Assembly: GCF_003075455.1 (NCBI RefSeq) | Contig: NZ_QDAE01000006.1 | Location: 1-64,000 of the forward strand | DNA: 64,000 nucleotides | Direction of reading: 5' to 3' | From: Arthrobacter sp. Bz4 | GTDB lineage: Bacteria; Actinomycetota; Actinomycetes; Actinomycetales; Micrococcaceae | Program-made: the position numbers and the translations under genes | Shown here: positions 1 through 7,204 of the stretch, one piece after another | Position numbering within the stretch: the first letter of the stretch is position 1 | Layout: each line of letters opens with the position of its first letter | The notes under the pieces: generated by a model | The model's input: the letters and a program-made list of their open reading frames with translations, nothing else | Told to the model about the DNA's origin: nothing | Databases searched by the model: none

Positions 1-1020
1 TGCCGGTGCGGGCGCAGGCGCGGGCGCGGGTGTTGTTGGCGCGGGTGTCAACGGTGCCGGTGCCGGTGTTGACGGCGCCGGGGCTGAGGGACTCGGCCGA
101 TTTACCGCTGGCGTAGTGGGATTAGGTGCCGGCGCCTCGGAGGCGGGTGCCGGTGGGCGAATTGCGGCGGGTGCGGCCTGCTGGACGGCCAATGGCGATC
201 CCTCGGACCGCTGCGTCTCCGCGGCGGCTGCGGCACGCTCGGACTCAGCGATGATGCGAGCAAGCTCTTCCTCGCGCTGTTGCTCCTCAATCCCTGAAAT
301 GCGCTGCTCTTCGAGTGCTGCTGTGGTGTTGCGCAGCGAGGCCAGCTGGTCAACCAGAACGGTGCGCTCCGCCTGCCGCGACTCGACCAGTTGGGCTGCG
401 GCGTCTGTGGCCCGCTGGTTGTCTTCCCCGGCTAGTTGGGCAGTCTCGGCCGCGTCTGCTGCCGCCTGTCGGGCAGCGGCAGCGTCCAGACGGAGTGCTT
501 CCCACGTCTTGGCAGCGGTCTGTGCGTTTGTAAAGGTTGCGGCCCGGTTGGCTGACAAGCCGTACATGGTGGAGGCCCGGGACATAATCTCGTCGGGGTT
601 CTCTCCACTGAGCAGCATCGTCATCCCGGGGGTAACGCCGCCCGACCGATACAGGTCGCCAGCCAACTGCCCCACCTCAACTGCTGCGGCGTCGTGGGTC
701 AGCGCTGCCTCTTCGGCAAGGGCGGTGGTTGCAACGGCGGTGGCGCGTCGCTCGTCCAGGGCAGCGAGTGCATCAATGTAGGCACCCTGAGACTGCATCG
801 CCGTTGTCTGTGCATCCTGAAGGTTTGCCGTGGCTTCGGCGAGGATTCCTTCGATCTCGCCCACCAATGCGGCTTTCGCCGTCGTGCTGTCCAGCGCGTC
901 GGCGATCTCGGCTTCCGTGGGGATTGCGTTCGTCTCGGGGGCGGCCACTCCCGGAGCCAAGCCAACACCACTGAGTAGGACTGTCGTGGCGAGGACACCG
1001 ACTGCTCTAAAGGAGCGCAT
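1..1020 (-). CDS. Secreted coiled-coil protein, probable NlpC/P60-type cell-wall hydrolase (3' partial)
   Basis: The gene starts at the ATG at 1020, behind an AGGAAAG ribosome site, and stays open to the left edge, so only the first 340 codons are visible. The protein begins with an Arg-containing N terminus and a hydrophobic stretch ending near AAPET, which fits an exported protein. A long Ala/Glu/Gln-rich coiled coil follows (about residues 35-270), containing a YRSGG...LLSGENP segment. I associate that segment with the N-terminal coiled coil of actinobacterial C40 (NlpC/P60) peptidoglycan endopeptidases. The visible end is a Pro/Ala/Thr linker of the kind that precedes a catalytic domain. 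The catalytic domain lies outside the window, so the enzymatic call is inference. Confidence 0.6.
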   Translation of the reverse strand, partial: MRSFRAVGVLATTVLLSGVGLAPGVAAPETNAIPTEAEIADALDSTTAKAALVGEIEGILAEATANLQDAQTTAMQSQGAYIDALAALDERRATAVATTALAEEAALTHDAAAVEVGQLAGDLYRSGGVTPGMTMLLSGENPDEIMSRASTMYGLSANRAATFTNAQTAAKTWEALRLDAAAARQAAADAAETAQLAGEDNQRATDAAAQLVESRQAERTVLVDQLASLRNTTAALEEQRISGIEEQQREEELARIIAESERAAAAAETQRSEGSPLAVQQAAPAAIRPPAPASEAPAPNPTTPAVNRPSPSAPAPSTPAPAPLTPAPTTPAPAPAPAPA

Positions 1021-1080
1021 GCGCCGCTTTCCTGATGACTGCACTATTCCCCAAATCTTCGCGCGGCGTATTACACAACA

Positions 1081-1126
1081 GTCACGACAGTAATGGGATG
1101 CATGTCACTTTAGCAACATTAGTCAC
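1081..1126 (-). promoter_or_regulatory. Three GTGAC repeats upstream of the secreted coiled-coil gene
   Basis: Read on the minus strand, GTGAC occurs three times (plus-strand GTCAC at 1081-1085, 1104-1108 and 1122-1126), 60-105 bases before the start at 1020. Actinobacterial cell-wall hydrolase genes are often controlled by MtrA, which binds direct repeats of a related pentamer. Whether these are MtrA sites is a guess; the repeats themselves are plain. Confidence 0.25.
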
Positions 1127-1198
1127 ACAGGTACCCTAAACAACAGGAGTGTCATTTGATGACGTTTGATCACGGCGTGTCGCGAAAGCGTTGGAAAT

Positions 1199-2119
1199 TC
1201 AAGCGTGCTGGCGGCTTTCGTGAATGGCGTGCTCCGCAGGCTCGATCTGGAAGGTGCAATGCTGGGTATCGAAATGGTTACGGAGACAGTGGGTCAGCCG
1301 ATCGAGCACTCGGTCCACGCCGTCTGCGTTGAGGGTGGCTTCGTCTACCACCACGTGGGCTGAAAACACCGGCACACCGGAGGTGATAGTCCACGCGTGA
1401 ATGTCATGGACGCCGACGACGCCGTGCACCCCAAGGATGTGACTGCGAATCATCTCCGAGTCCACACCCTTCGGCGCCGATTCGAGCAGTACGTTGATGA
1501 CATCCCTGAGGAGGCTCCAGGCCCGCGGCAGGATCATCAGCGCGATGGCTATCGACGCGAAGGTGTCGGCGGGAAGATAGCCGGTCGTTGCAATCACGAC
1601 GGCGGCAACGATCACCGCTACGGAGCCCAGCAGGTCACCGAGCACCTCCAGGTACGCGCCGCGGAGGTTGAGGCTTTCGGCTTGCCCTCGACGGAGAATG
1701 AGCAGGCAGACGAGGTTGGCGACGGCACCAACCACAGCCGTGATGATCATGATGTCGGAACGGATGTCGGGGCTCGTGTTGAAGCGGCGTAGCGCTTCGA
1801 TCAGGATCACGACGGCGATCACCACCAGAATGATCGCATTTGCGAGTGCCGCCAGGACCTCTGCCCGCTGGTACCCGTAGGTACTTCGCCGGGTGGCGGG
1901 GCGGGTGGCTATCCAGGAAGCGAGGAGGGCAATTGAGACGCCGGTGGCGTCGGACAGCATGTGCCCGGCATCGGCGAGCAGGGCGAGTGACCCGGACCAG
2001 ATGGCCCCGACCACCTGGACCAGCACAATCGTCAGGGTGATTGCGACGACGATGACCAGCTTCCGGCGATGCTTGCCGGTCGCCGTGCCCTGGGGTAATC
2101 CGTGATCGTGCCCGTTCAT
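1199..2119 (-). CDS. Cation diffusion facilitator (CDF/CzcD) metal exporter
   Basis: A 306-residue membrane protein that should export Zn2+, Co2+ or a similar divalent metal in exchange for protons. It has a His-containing N terminus (NGHDHG), about six hydrophobic helices and the CDF metal-site signatures: LLADAGHMLSD in TM2 and, in TM5, an equivalent LEVLGDLLGS segment with its HxxxD-type acidic residue. The last 90 residues are soluble, with VHDIHAWTI, typical of the cytoplasmic CDF dimerisation domain. The open frame extends 35 codons upstream, but homologues start near the chosen ATG at 2119. Its neighbours do not indicate the metal. Confidence 0.88.
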   Translation of the reverse strand: MNGHDHGLPQGTATGKHRRKLVIVVAITLTIVLVQVVGAIWSGSLALLADAGHMLSDATGVSIALLASWIATRPATRRSTYGYQRAEVLAALANAIILVVIAVVILIEALRRFNTSPDIRSDIMIITAVVGAVANLVCLLILRRGQAESLNLRGAYLEVLGDLLGSVAVIVAAVVIATTGYLPADTFASIAIALMILPRAWSLLRDVINVLLESAPKGVDSEMIRSHILGVHGVVGVHDIHAWTITSGVPVFSAHVVVDEATLNADGVDRVLDRLTHCLRNHFDTQHCTFQIEPAEHAIHESRQHA

Positions 2120-2162
2120 AAAAACAAGTATCCGCTGTCGGGTCGAGGATGTGCGAGCAGGA

Positions 2163-2534
2163 CTATCCCCAACCGAGCTCGTGCAGCCGCGCGTCGTCAA
2201 TCCCGAAATGGTGGGCCACCTCATGGATAACCGTGATCAGGATTTCGTCAATGAGTTCTTCACGGCTGTCACAGTGCCGCAACAACGGCTGCCGGAAGAT
2301 GCTGATGCTGTCCGGGAGGGATCCCGCGTCCCACCAGGAATCCCGTTCGGTCAATGGGGTGCCTTCGTAGAGCCCGAGGAGTTCGGTGTCCGGATCCTCG
2401 CCGGGGCCCGGCTCGTACTCTTCACGCACAAAGATGGCGACGTTGTTCATGGTGCGCATCAAATCTTCGGGGATCTGGTCGATCGCGTCATCCACGGCTG
2501 ACTCGAAGTCTGCAAGGGTCATTTCGATGGGCAC
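2163..2534 (-). CDS. Zincin-like metallopeptidase family protein
   Basis: A small 123-residue protein with the zinc-peptidase motif HEVAHHFGID at residues 104-113. Its length and motif fit the actinobacterial minimal zincin family (metallopeptidase type 2). No signal peptide or membrane segment is visible, so it is probably cytoplasmic. Substrates of the family are unknown to me. The start is the GTG at 2534; an in-frame ATG at 2522 is an alternative and neither has a convincing ribosome site. It lies 43 bases upstream of the CDF gene, in the same orientation. Confidence 0.75.
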   Translation of the reverse strand: MPIEMTLADFESAVDDAIDQIPEDLMRTMNNVAIFVREEYEPGPGEDPDTELLGLYEGTPLTERDSWWDAGSLPDSISIFRQPLLRHCDSREELIDEILITVIHEVAHHFGIDDARLHELGWG

Positions 2535-2578
2535 ACCAACGACTGTACCGTCGGGGCAGGCCCGCCGACGGGTTCGTT

Positions 2579-2607
2579 TTGTGGAATCGCCAAACAGGCC
2601 CTATAGT
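2579..2607 (+). promoter_or_regulatory. Candidate promoter for the tRNA-Glu gene
   Basis: A TTGTGG hexamer (2579-2584), 17 bases, then TATAGT (2602-2607), ending 46 bases before the mature tRNA-Glu. The -10 sits in a small palindrome, CCTATA-gttt-TATAGG (2600-2615). Assigned from spacing and hexamer similarity only. Confidence 0.4.
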
Positions 2608-2653
2608 TTTATAGGTCCACAGCAGGGGAAAATTCTTGCCTCGTGTGGTCCTG

Positions 2654-2726
2654 GCCCCCATCGTCTAGCGGCCTAGGACACCGCCCTTTCACGGCGGCGG
2701 CACGGGTTCGAATCCCGTTGGGGGTA
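2654..2726 (+). tRNA. tRNA-Glu (anticodon TTC)
   Basis: Folds as a standard 73-base cloverleaf. The acceptor stem GCCCCCA pairs with TGGGGGT, the anticodon stem-loop is CCGCC-CTTTCAC-GGCGG with anticodon TTC, and the T arm carries GGTTCGAATCC. The discriminator is A and CCA is not encoded. It is the first of three tRNA genes read to the right. Confidence 0.97.
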
Positions 2727-2813
2727 CGCAAGAGCAGGCTGGTTTCGGAGCACTTCGAGGCGGTCAAGAAGCGGCAGAGATGCTGGTAGGCTGAAGCTCT
2801 TGCAAAAAAGCAA

Positions 2814-2887
2814 GGCCCTGTAGCGCAGTTGGTTAGCGCGCCGCCCTGTCACGGCGGAGGTCGCGGGTTCAAGTCCCGTCAGGGTCG
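2814..2887 (+). tRNA. tRNA-Asp (anticodon GTC)
   Basis: A 74-base cloverleaf. The acceptor GGCCCTG pairs with CAGGGTC, the anticodon loop CTGTCAC gives GTC, the T loop is TTCAAGT and the discriminator is G as usual for tRNA-Asp. CCA is not encoded. This tRNA is also the substrate class of the GluQ-RS-like gene at the right edge of the window. Confidence 0.97.
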
Positions 2888-2911
2888 CTCAGGTTCATCA
2901 GTTTCGACTGG

Positions 2912-2939
2912 TTGACCGCGGTGACTGTCGTAGGATAGT
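2912..2939 (+). promoter_or_regulatory. Candidate promoter for the tRNA-Phe gene
   Basis: TTGACC at 2912-2917, a 16-base spacer and GATAGT at 2934-2939, ending five bases before the mature tRNA. It is a good match to a housekeeping sigma promoter. An overlapping TAGGAT would leave too short a spacer. Confidence 0.4.
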
Positions 2940-2944
2940 TGCAC

Positions 2945-3020
2945 GGCTCTGTAGCTCAGTTGGTAGAGCGTTCGACTGAAAATCGAAAGGTCACCGGATC
3001 GACGCCGGTCGGAGCCACCA
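2945..3020 (+). tRNA. tRNA-Phe (anticodon GAA), CCA encoded
   Basis: A 76-base tRNA including an encoded CCA (3018-3020). The acceptor GGCTCTG pairs with CGGAGCC (one G-U pair), the anticodon loop CTGAAAA gives GAA and the discriminator is A. Unlike the two tRNAs before it, the CCA end is in the DNA. Confidence 0.97.
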
Positions 3021-3023
3021 GCT

Positions 3024-3052
3024 AAAACCCCCGGATAATCCGGGGGTTTTTT
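3024..3052 (+). terminator. Rho-independent terminator after the tRNA cluster
   Basis: A perfect hairpin, CCCCCGGA-TAA-TCCGGGGG, starts eight bases after tRNA-Phe and is followed by six T residues. It ends the tRNA transcript and insulates it from the riboswitch leader downstream. Confidence 0.95.
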
Positions 3053-3140
3053 CTCTTTCACCGCCCTTTGTCGAGAAGTCGACTGCACAACGATGATCCT
3101 TGACGGCAAAACATGAACTGTGATTCACTTGTTGAGTACA

Positions 3141-3248
3141 CGGAGGGGAGTACCCCCTAATAGTCCCGTCGTCATTACGGCCCCACGGTGGCCCGGCAGA
3201 CAAGCCCTTTGAGGGCTGGGAGAGACCTCCGATCGATTCGATCGGAGG
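3141..3248 (+). promoter_or_regulatory. yybP-ykoY (Mn2+-sensing) riboswitch with SD-sequestering hairpin
   Basis: The leader of the TerC gene carries the conserved yybP-ykoY pieces: GGGGAGTA near the 5' end, CGTCATTACG in the second loop, and GAGACCTCC at the 3' end. P1 forms between CGGAGG (3141-3146) and CCTCCG (3226-3231). The same CCTCCG also starts a perfect 10-bp hairpin, CCTCCGATCG-ATT-CGATCGGAGG (3226-3248), whose 3' arm holds the Shine-Dalgarno GGAGG (3244-3248), six bases before the ATG. The two pairings exclude each other. Mn2+ binding, which stabilises P1 in this family, should therefore free the ribosome site and turn translation on. Confidence 0.88.
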
Positions 3249-3254
3249 AATTTC

Positions 3255-4385
3255 ATGGATGTCCCATTCTGGATTTGGGCTGCGGTACTCGGCTTCATCG
3301 TTGTCATGCTGGCTATCGACCTTTTAGCTCACCGGCGGGCTCACGTCATCGGGGTTCGAGAGGCAGCTGTCTGGTCAGGTGTGTGGGTGGCCTTCGGGGT
3401 CTCTTTCGGTGTGCTGATCTGGATGAACTGGGGTGCTGAGTTTGGTCAGCAGTATTTCGCCGGGTATCTCATTGAAAAATCCCTCTCGGTAGACAACGTC
3501 TTCGTCTGGGCTATCATTTTCAGCTACTTTGCCGTACCCCGAGAATTTCAGCACCGGGTCTTGTTCCTGGGTGTGCTGGGCGCACTTGTATTCCGCGGGA
3601 TCTTCATCGCCGCCGGTGCCGTGCTGATCCAAAACTTCGCCTGGATCCTCTACGTTTTTGCCGCATTCCTGCTTTACACCGGGTATCGGATGATCCGCCA
3701 GCGAAACGACCATTTGAACCCCGAACAGTCACTGGTGTTGCGCGGGTTCCGACGCTTCGTGCCAATGAGCGAGGCGTACCACGGACAAAAGCTGCTGGTA
3801 CGCCGCAACGGTGTACTGCTGGCCACTCCGCTCCTGGCAGTGCTGGTATTGATTGAGTTCACCGATGTAGTTTTCGCCGTCGACTCGATCCCGGCGATCT
3901 TCGCGGTTACTGATGAAGTGTTCCTGGTCTTCACCGCCAACGCCTTCGCCATACTGGGTCTGCGCGCCATGTACTTCCTGCTGGCGGATATGATCCACCG
4001 TTTCATCTATCTGAAGGTCGGATTGGCCCTGGTGCTGATTTGGGTCGGCATCAAGATGCTCCTCAAAATCGATCTGTTCTACATCCCCACGACTTTCTCG
4101 CTGGCGGTGGTTGCAACGATTATCGCGGTTTCCGTCGTCGCCAGCCTGCGCGCGACCCGAGGGCAGGGACGTAAATCCATCCCCCAACCGACGGATCCGC
4201 CTTTCCGGGTCGCCACGGAGGAAGAGAACGCGGAGCTGGAGCCGGTCTGGCGGGGGCGCAGGAGGGAGCTCGGCGGGTCTTCGGTCGACGCCGGAGGCAC
4301 CGGCAAGGACACTGATGAAGACGTTCGCGACCCCACCGACGAGGTTGACCCGGAGTCAGCGACTAAGGGTGGCGGCGTACGATGA
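3255..4385 (+). CDS. TerC/Alx-family membrane protein, probable Mn2+ exporter
   Basis: A 376-residue integral membrane protein with 7-9 hydrophobic helices. The TerC hallmarks are visible: an early acidic residue in AIDLLAHRR, the EKSLSVDNVFVW segment, and FTDVVFAVDSIPAIFAVT in the second half, giving the paired acidic intramembrane sites of the family. The last ~80 residues are charged and disordered-looking, an unusual cytoplasmic tail. TerC/Alx proteins protect against excess manganese, and the riboswitch in front supports that role here. The stop overlaps the next start as ATGA, so the following regulator-like gene is translationally coupled. Confidence 0.9.
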   Translation: MDVPFWIWAAVLGFIVVMLAIDLLAHRRAHVIGVREAAVWSGVWVAFGVSFGVLIWMNWGAEFGQQYFAGYLIEKSLSVDNVFVWAIIFSYFAVPREFQHRVLFLGVLGALVFRGIFIAAGAVLIQNFAWILYVFAAFLLYTGYRMIRQRNDHLNPEQSLVLRGFRRFVPMSEAYHGQKLLVRRNGVLLATPLLAVLVLIEFTDVVFAVDSIPAIFAVTDEVFLVFTANAFAILGLRAMYFLLADMIHRFIYLKVGLALVLIWVGIKMLLKIDLFYIPTTFSLAVVATIIAVSVVASLRATRGQGRKSIPQPTDPPFRVATEEENAELEPVWRGRRRELGGSSVDAGGTGKDTDEDVRDPTDEVDPESATKGGGVR

Positions 4386-5260
4386 CCGGAGCCGCATTCA
4401 TTTTGTGTCGTCCCGTCGCCGCTGTCATCACCCATGATTCAGATGTCACCGTCCTGGCGCATAGCGCAGTCGGGGTGGCTTCAGAGTTAGGCTCTCCGTT
4501 GCTCTTTTTCGTCCCCATCCAGCGACCGCCGTTCACCGCCGATCCGGCGATCGTAGCGAGGATGTATCAGCGAGCATTGCGTGAAGCCGAATCCCTGGCA
4601 GCTTTGGCGCGGCCGATACTGGACGCAGCAGGGTTCTCCAGTTCCACGCGCGTTGTCTGGCACGGCAGTTGGTCGCTCAGGCGTTCACGCCCTGCCCTGA
4701 CGACGGCCCTGGCCCGTGCGGTACGCAAATCGGGCGCTACTGCCGTCGTCACCCCCCTTGAACTACCCACGCGAGCCATCCGAGGTGTAAGAATCGTTCA
4801 CCTGGATGCCATCAGAAAGCATCCGGCAAACTTGTTCGAAGCAACTCCCAATACGTCGAAGGGAAGAACTACTCCAATGTCCGGAATAGACAACACGAGA
4901 ACGGCAATGGAGAACCCGGTCACCAGGGCGAAGACCCCGAGCACGGTCCCCGCCCAGCGTCCACCGTGGACATTTCTCACTAATCACGGCCATGTACTTT
5001 TGGCGGTGACTGCGAACTCCCGCGCCCTCGTCGAGGACATCGCTGCCACCGTTGGCATCACGGCCAGAGCAACTTTGCACATCCTTGCTGACCTGGAGGA
5101 CGCCGGCTACCTCCAACGGGTGCGGGAAGGCCGCCGGACCCGATACGTCGTCCAGCCCACCCAGCACTTCCGTCACCCAGCCACAGCGCATCAGGAGATC
5201 GGTGCGCTCCTGGCAATCTTCACTCCGACCAACGTCACCCCACCCAAAGAGTCTTCATGA
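4382..5260 (+). CDS. USP-like domain fused to a winged-helix DNA-binding domain
   Basis: A 292-residue protein whose start overlaps the TerC stop by four bases. Residues 1-155 alternate predicted strands and helices (AVITHDSDVTVLAHSAV, HGSWS, ATAVVTPLE) in a way that resembles a universal-stress-protein fold, without a clear ATP-binding GxxG motif. Residues 190-285 form a MarR/ArsR-like winged helix beginning PWTFLTNHGHVLL, with recognition helix ITARATLHILADLEDAG and wing GRRTRYVV. That module normally occurs alone in actinobacteria. An internal ATG at 4877 (residue 166) behind GAAGGGAAG could also produce the DNA-binding half by itself. The place in the operon suggests manganese or stress regulation, which is inference. 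Confidence 0.7.
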   Translation: MTGAAFILCRPVAAVITHDSDVTVLAHSAVGVASELGSPLLFFVPIQRPPFTADPAIVARMYQRALREAESLAALARPILDAAGFSSSTRVVWHGSWSLRRSRPALTTALARAVRKSGATAVVTPLELPTRAIRGVRIVHLDAIRKHPANLFEATPNTSKGRTTPMSGIDNTRTAMENPVTRAKTPSTVPAQRPPWTFLTNHGHVLLAVTANSRALVEDIAATVGITARATLHILADLEDAGYLQRVREGRRTRYVVQPTQHFRHPATAHQEIGALLAIFTPTNVTPPKESS

Positions 5261-5330
5261 GGTAACGACCACCGCCCTTCTCGAAAGGCCACCGGACCGA
5301 CGCCGACGGTTGCCTGCTGTGGACCAAAGA

Positions 5331-5368
5331 GAATGCCCCGCGCCCTGGACTGCGGGCGCGGGGCATTC
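5331..5368. terminator. Strong hairpin between convergent genes
   Basis: A perfect 15-bp stem, GAATGCCCCGCGCCC with GGGCGCGGGGCATTC, and an 8-base loop. It lies 70 bases after the winged-helix gene and 26 bases from the end of the convergent YtxH gene. There is no clean T tract on either strand, so it is a terminator-like hairpin that could serve both directions. Confidence 0.6.
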
Positions 5369-5394
5369 GGGTAACTACCCCAAACGGGAGCTAC

Positions 5395-5787
5395 CTAGAC
5401 GGTGTCCGGGCGGGTGTCATCGTCCTGGTTCTGGAACGGCGTGTCCTCAACCTTGGCGGGGTTGCCCCCGCTGGGGCCGGTGGACGCTGAACCGGTGGAC
5501 GCTGAACCTGTGGAGGTTCCCTTGGCGTCATCGGCCTTGTCGCTGCGGTGCAGTGCACCGGAGACCGACTCCTTGGCCTTCTTGACGGCGCCGCCAGCCT
5601 GCTCCTGCACCTCGGGCATCTTGTGCTTCAAGGTGGAAGCGGTGTCAGCAACAGTCTCCTGCACCTTCGGGTTGTTCCACAGTTCGTCAGCTTTGGTCTT
5701 CAGCTTGTCGTAGCTGTCCCTACCGGCACGCGAGCCGAGCACATAGCCGGCGGCCATGCCTGCTGCGAATACAAGTTTGTTCTTCAT
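5395..5787 (-). CDS. YtxH-like small membrane-anchored protein
   Basis: 130 residues. The N terminus (MKNKLVFAAGMAAGYVLGSRAGRD) is a short hydrophobic Gly/Ala anchor ending in a GSRAGR turn, as in YtxH/DUF883-type stress proteins. An amphipathic Lys/Glu-rich helix (residues 25-85) and an acidic low-complexity tail with two STGSA repeats follow. The upstream open frame continues to 5856, but the ATG at 5787 is preceded by AGGAG at the right distance. Such proteins are usually general-stress or envelope associated; a specific function cannot be read here. Confidence 0.75.
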   Translation of the reverse strand: MKNKLVFAAGMAAGYVLGSRAGRDSYDKLKTKADELWNNPKVQETVADTASTLKHKMPEVQEQAGGAVKKAKESVSGALHRSDKADDAKGTSTGSASTGSASTGPSGGNPAKVEDTPFQNQDDDTRPDTV

Positions 5788-5907
5788 GATGGTGCTCCTG
5801 TCTGATCGTTCTAAGTTCTTATTGGCTGGATGAACCGTCTGGTGTGTTCGACCCAACCAATCTTCTAAGCAACCTTAGTTTATTCGAGGTGGATCCGATA
5901 GGCCGTG

Positions 5908-7107
5908 TCAACGCCGCCCGGCATGGAGGGCTAGCTGGAGTTCGAATCGGATCTGGGGATTCTCCAGGTCGTCACCGAAAGCCTCGCGAAGCTGAATGAG
6001 CCGGTAGCCAACCGTCTGCGGATGAATTTCCAGTTCGGCGGCAATGGGTGCCCGCTGCCCCCAATGCTTCAACCAGGATTGGAGAGTCTCCACGAGTCGC
6101 TCCCGCTGGGCCGGCCGCAACCCGTCCAGCGGCGCCAGCCGACGCTGGGCCAGCTCGGTGATTGCTGTGGGTTCGGCGCCAAGAATGACCTGTGCCAGAT
6201 GCTCGTCGGCCCAGATGGGAGGATCCTCGGGCCCTTCACGTGGTGGGAACACTGTGGCGGCCAGAACTGCCAACCGCAACGAGTCGGGGACCCGTTCCCA
6301 GCCGGAGGCCGGCCCCACTGCTGCCGACCGTCCCTGTAGTGCCTTCGATAGCTGGCGGCGGGCCGTTGGGGTGTCGCGGGTGGGGACCAGGACCACCGCG
6401 TCTGTTTCCCGTTCCACCAACAGGGAACCGGGGTCGAGCTGGCGGCGCAGCCCCGCGGCCCGGTCAAGGGGCAGCGTGACCACGGTCATCTGTGCTGGCA
6501 AAGCCCAATCAGCCATCGATGCCGCCTGCCGCAGCGCCGCCTCGTCTGCCTGCCCGAGCAGTAGCAGTTCCAACAGCTCGGTCCTGCGCCGATCGACTGC
6601 CCCGGCACGCTCGGACTGCTCATACGCATACGCCTCGGCGCTCACCGCCGAAAGCTCGTCAATGTAGGCCAGGATTGACTCACCAAGGTTCACCACCACC
6701 TCAAGGCCCAGATCCTGCTTCATTGAGATCCGCGACATCTCACGGAAGGTCACCCGGGCACCCATCCGGTAGGCGCTCAGCAGGGCATCCATGCTGCGAC
6801 CCTGCCGGAATTCCCCGCTCCCCAGCCCTGCTACCAGCTGCCTACTCTCCTCGGACAGGGCGGGCAGCCTGGTCCCCGGCAGCTGCAGGAAGCGCTCAAG
6901 AGCTACCGCGACCCCGCGCCGTAAGCCCCGACCGAACCGACCCTCAATGGGCCTCGCATAAGTCGGAACCAGTTGCGGCACAGCCTCAATGATCGCTTCG
7001 ACGACGCCCGGCATCAGGGGACGCAGCAGTGCGCTGATCTCTTCGGGTAGGGCAAGCCAGGGTGGCTCCAACGCAAGACTCGCAGCGCCGGGTGTGGTGG
7101 AACTCAT
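5908..7107 (-). CDS. PucR-family helix-turn-helix regulator
   Basis: 399 residues. The C terminus has the PucR HTH (IAAELEIHPQTVGYRLIQLREAFG, about residues 355-380), and the centre is a GGDEF-like/CdaR-type sensor region typical of the family. No membrane segment is seen. It is divergent from the reductase/desaturase pair with 97 bases between the starts, so it is the natural candidate to control them. PucR-type proteins are activators or repressors of nearby metabolic genes; the ligand is unknown. A fatty-acid or membrane-fluidity signal would fit the target but is inference. Confidence 0.85.
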   Translation of the reverse strand: MSSTTPGAASLALEPPWLALPEEISALLRPLMPGVVEAIIEAVPQLVPTYARPIEGRFGRGLRRGVAVALERFLQLPGTRLPALSEESRQLVAGLGSGEFRQGRSMDALLSAYRMGARVTFREMSRISMKQDLGLEVVVNLGESILAYIDELSAVSAEAYAYEQSERAGAVDRRRTELLELLLLGQADEAALRQAASMADWALPAQMTVVTLPLDRAAGLRRQLDPGSLLVERETDAVVLVPTRDTPTARRQLSKALQGRSAAVGPASGWERVPDSLRLAVLAATVFPPREGPEDPPIWADEHLAQVILGAEPTAITELAQRRLAPLDGLRPAQRERLVETLQSWLKHWGQRAPIAAELEIHPQTVGYRLIQLREAFGDDLENPQIRFELQLALHAGRR

Positions 7108-7187
7108 GCAATGCCTCGAGGATTGTTTCGACGGGATAGTTTCCTTGGCATAATCGTATGTCCTGCTAGGAGAACTACGGCGACCGT

Positions 7188-7193
7188 TATTCT
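7188..7193 (+). promoter_or_regulatory. -10 element of a probably near-leaderless promoter
   Basis: TATTCT ends 11 bases before the ATG at 7205. Transcription would start four or five bases before the codon, so the reductase mRNA would be nearly leaderless. The AAGG directly against the ATG is too close to be a normal ribosome site. No clear -35 is seen. Confidence 0.4.
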
Positions 7194-7204
7194 AGACTTG
7201 AAGG

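Noticed and set aside
1-110. GC-rich repeats at the left edge as a satellite or CRISPR-like array
   Set aside because: They encode a Pro/Ala linker in frame with the secreted protein; units are irregular and without spacers.
1020-1199. Possible ydaO (c-di-AMP) riboswitch before the cell-wall gene
   Set aside because: This class is known upstream of actinobacterial NlpC/P60 genes, but the conserved ydaO blocks are absent from the 180-base gap.
2654-3020. tRNA cluster as an integration site of a genomic island
   Set aside because: No integrase, no repeated tRNA 3' end and ordinary neighbouring genes.
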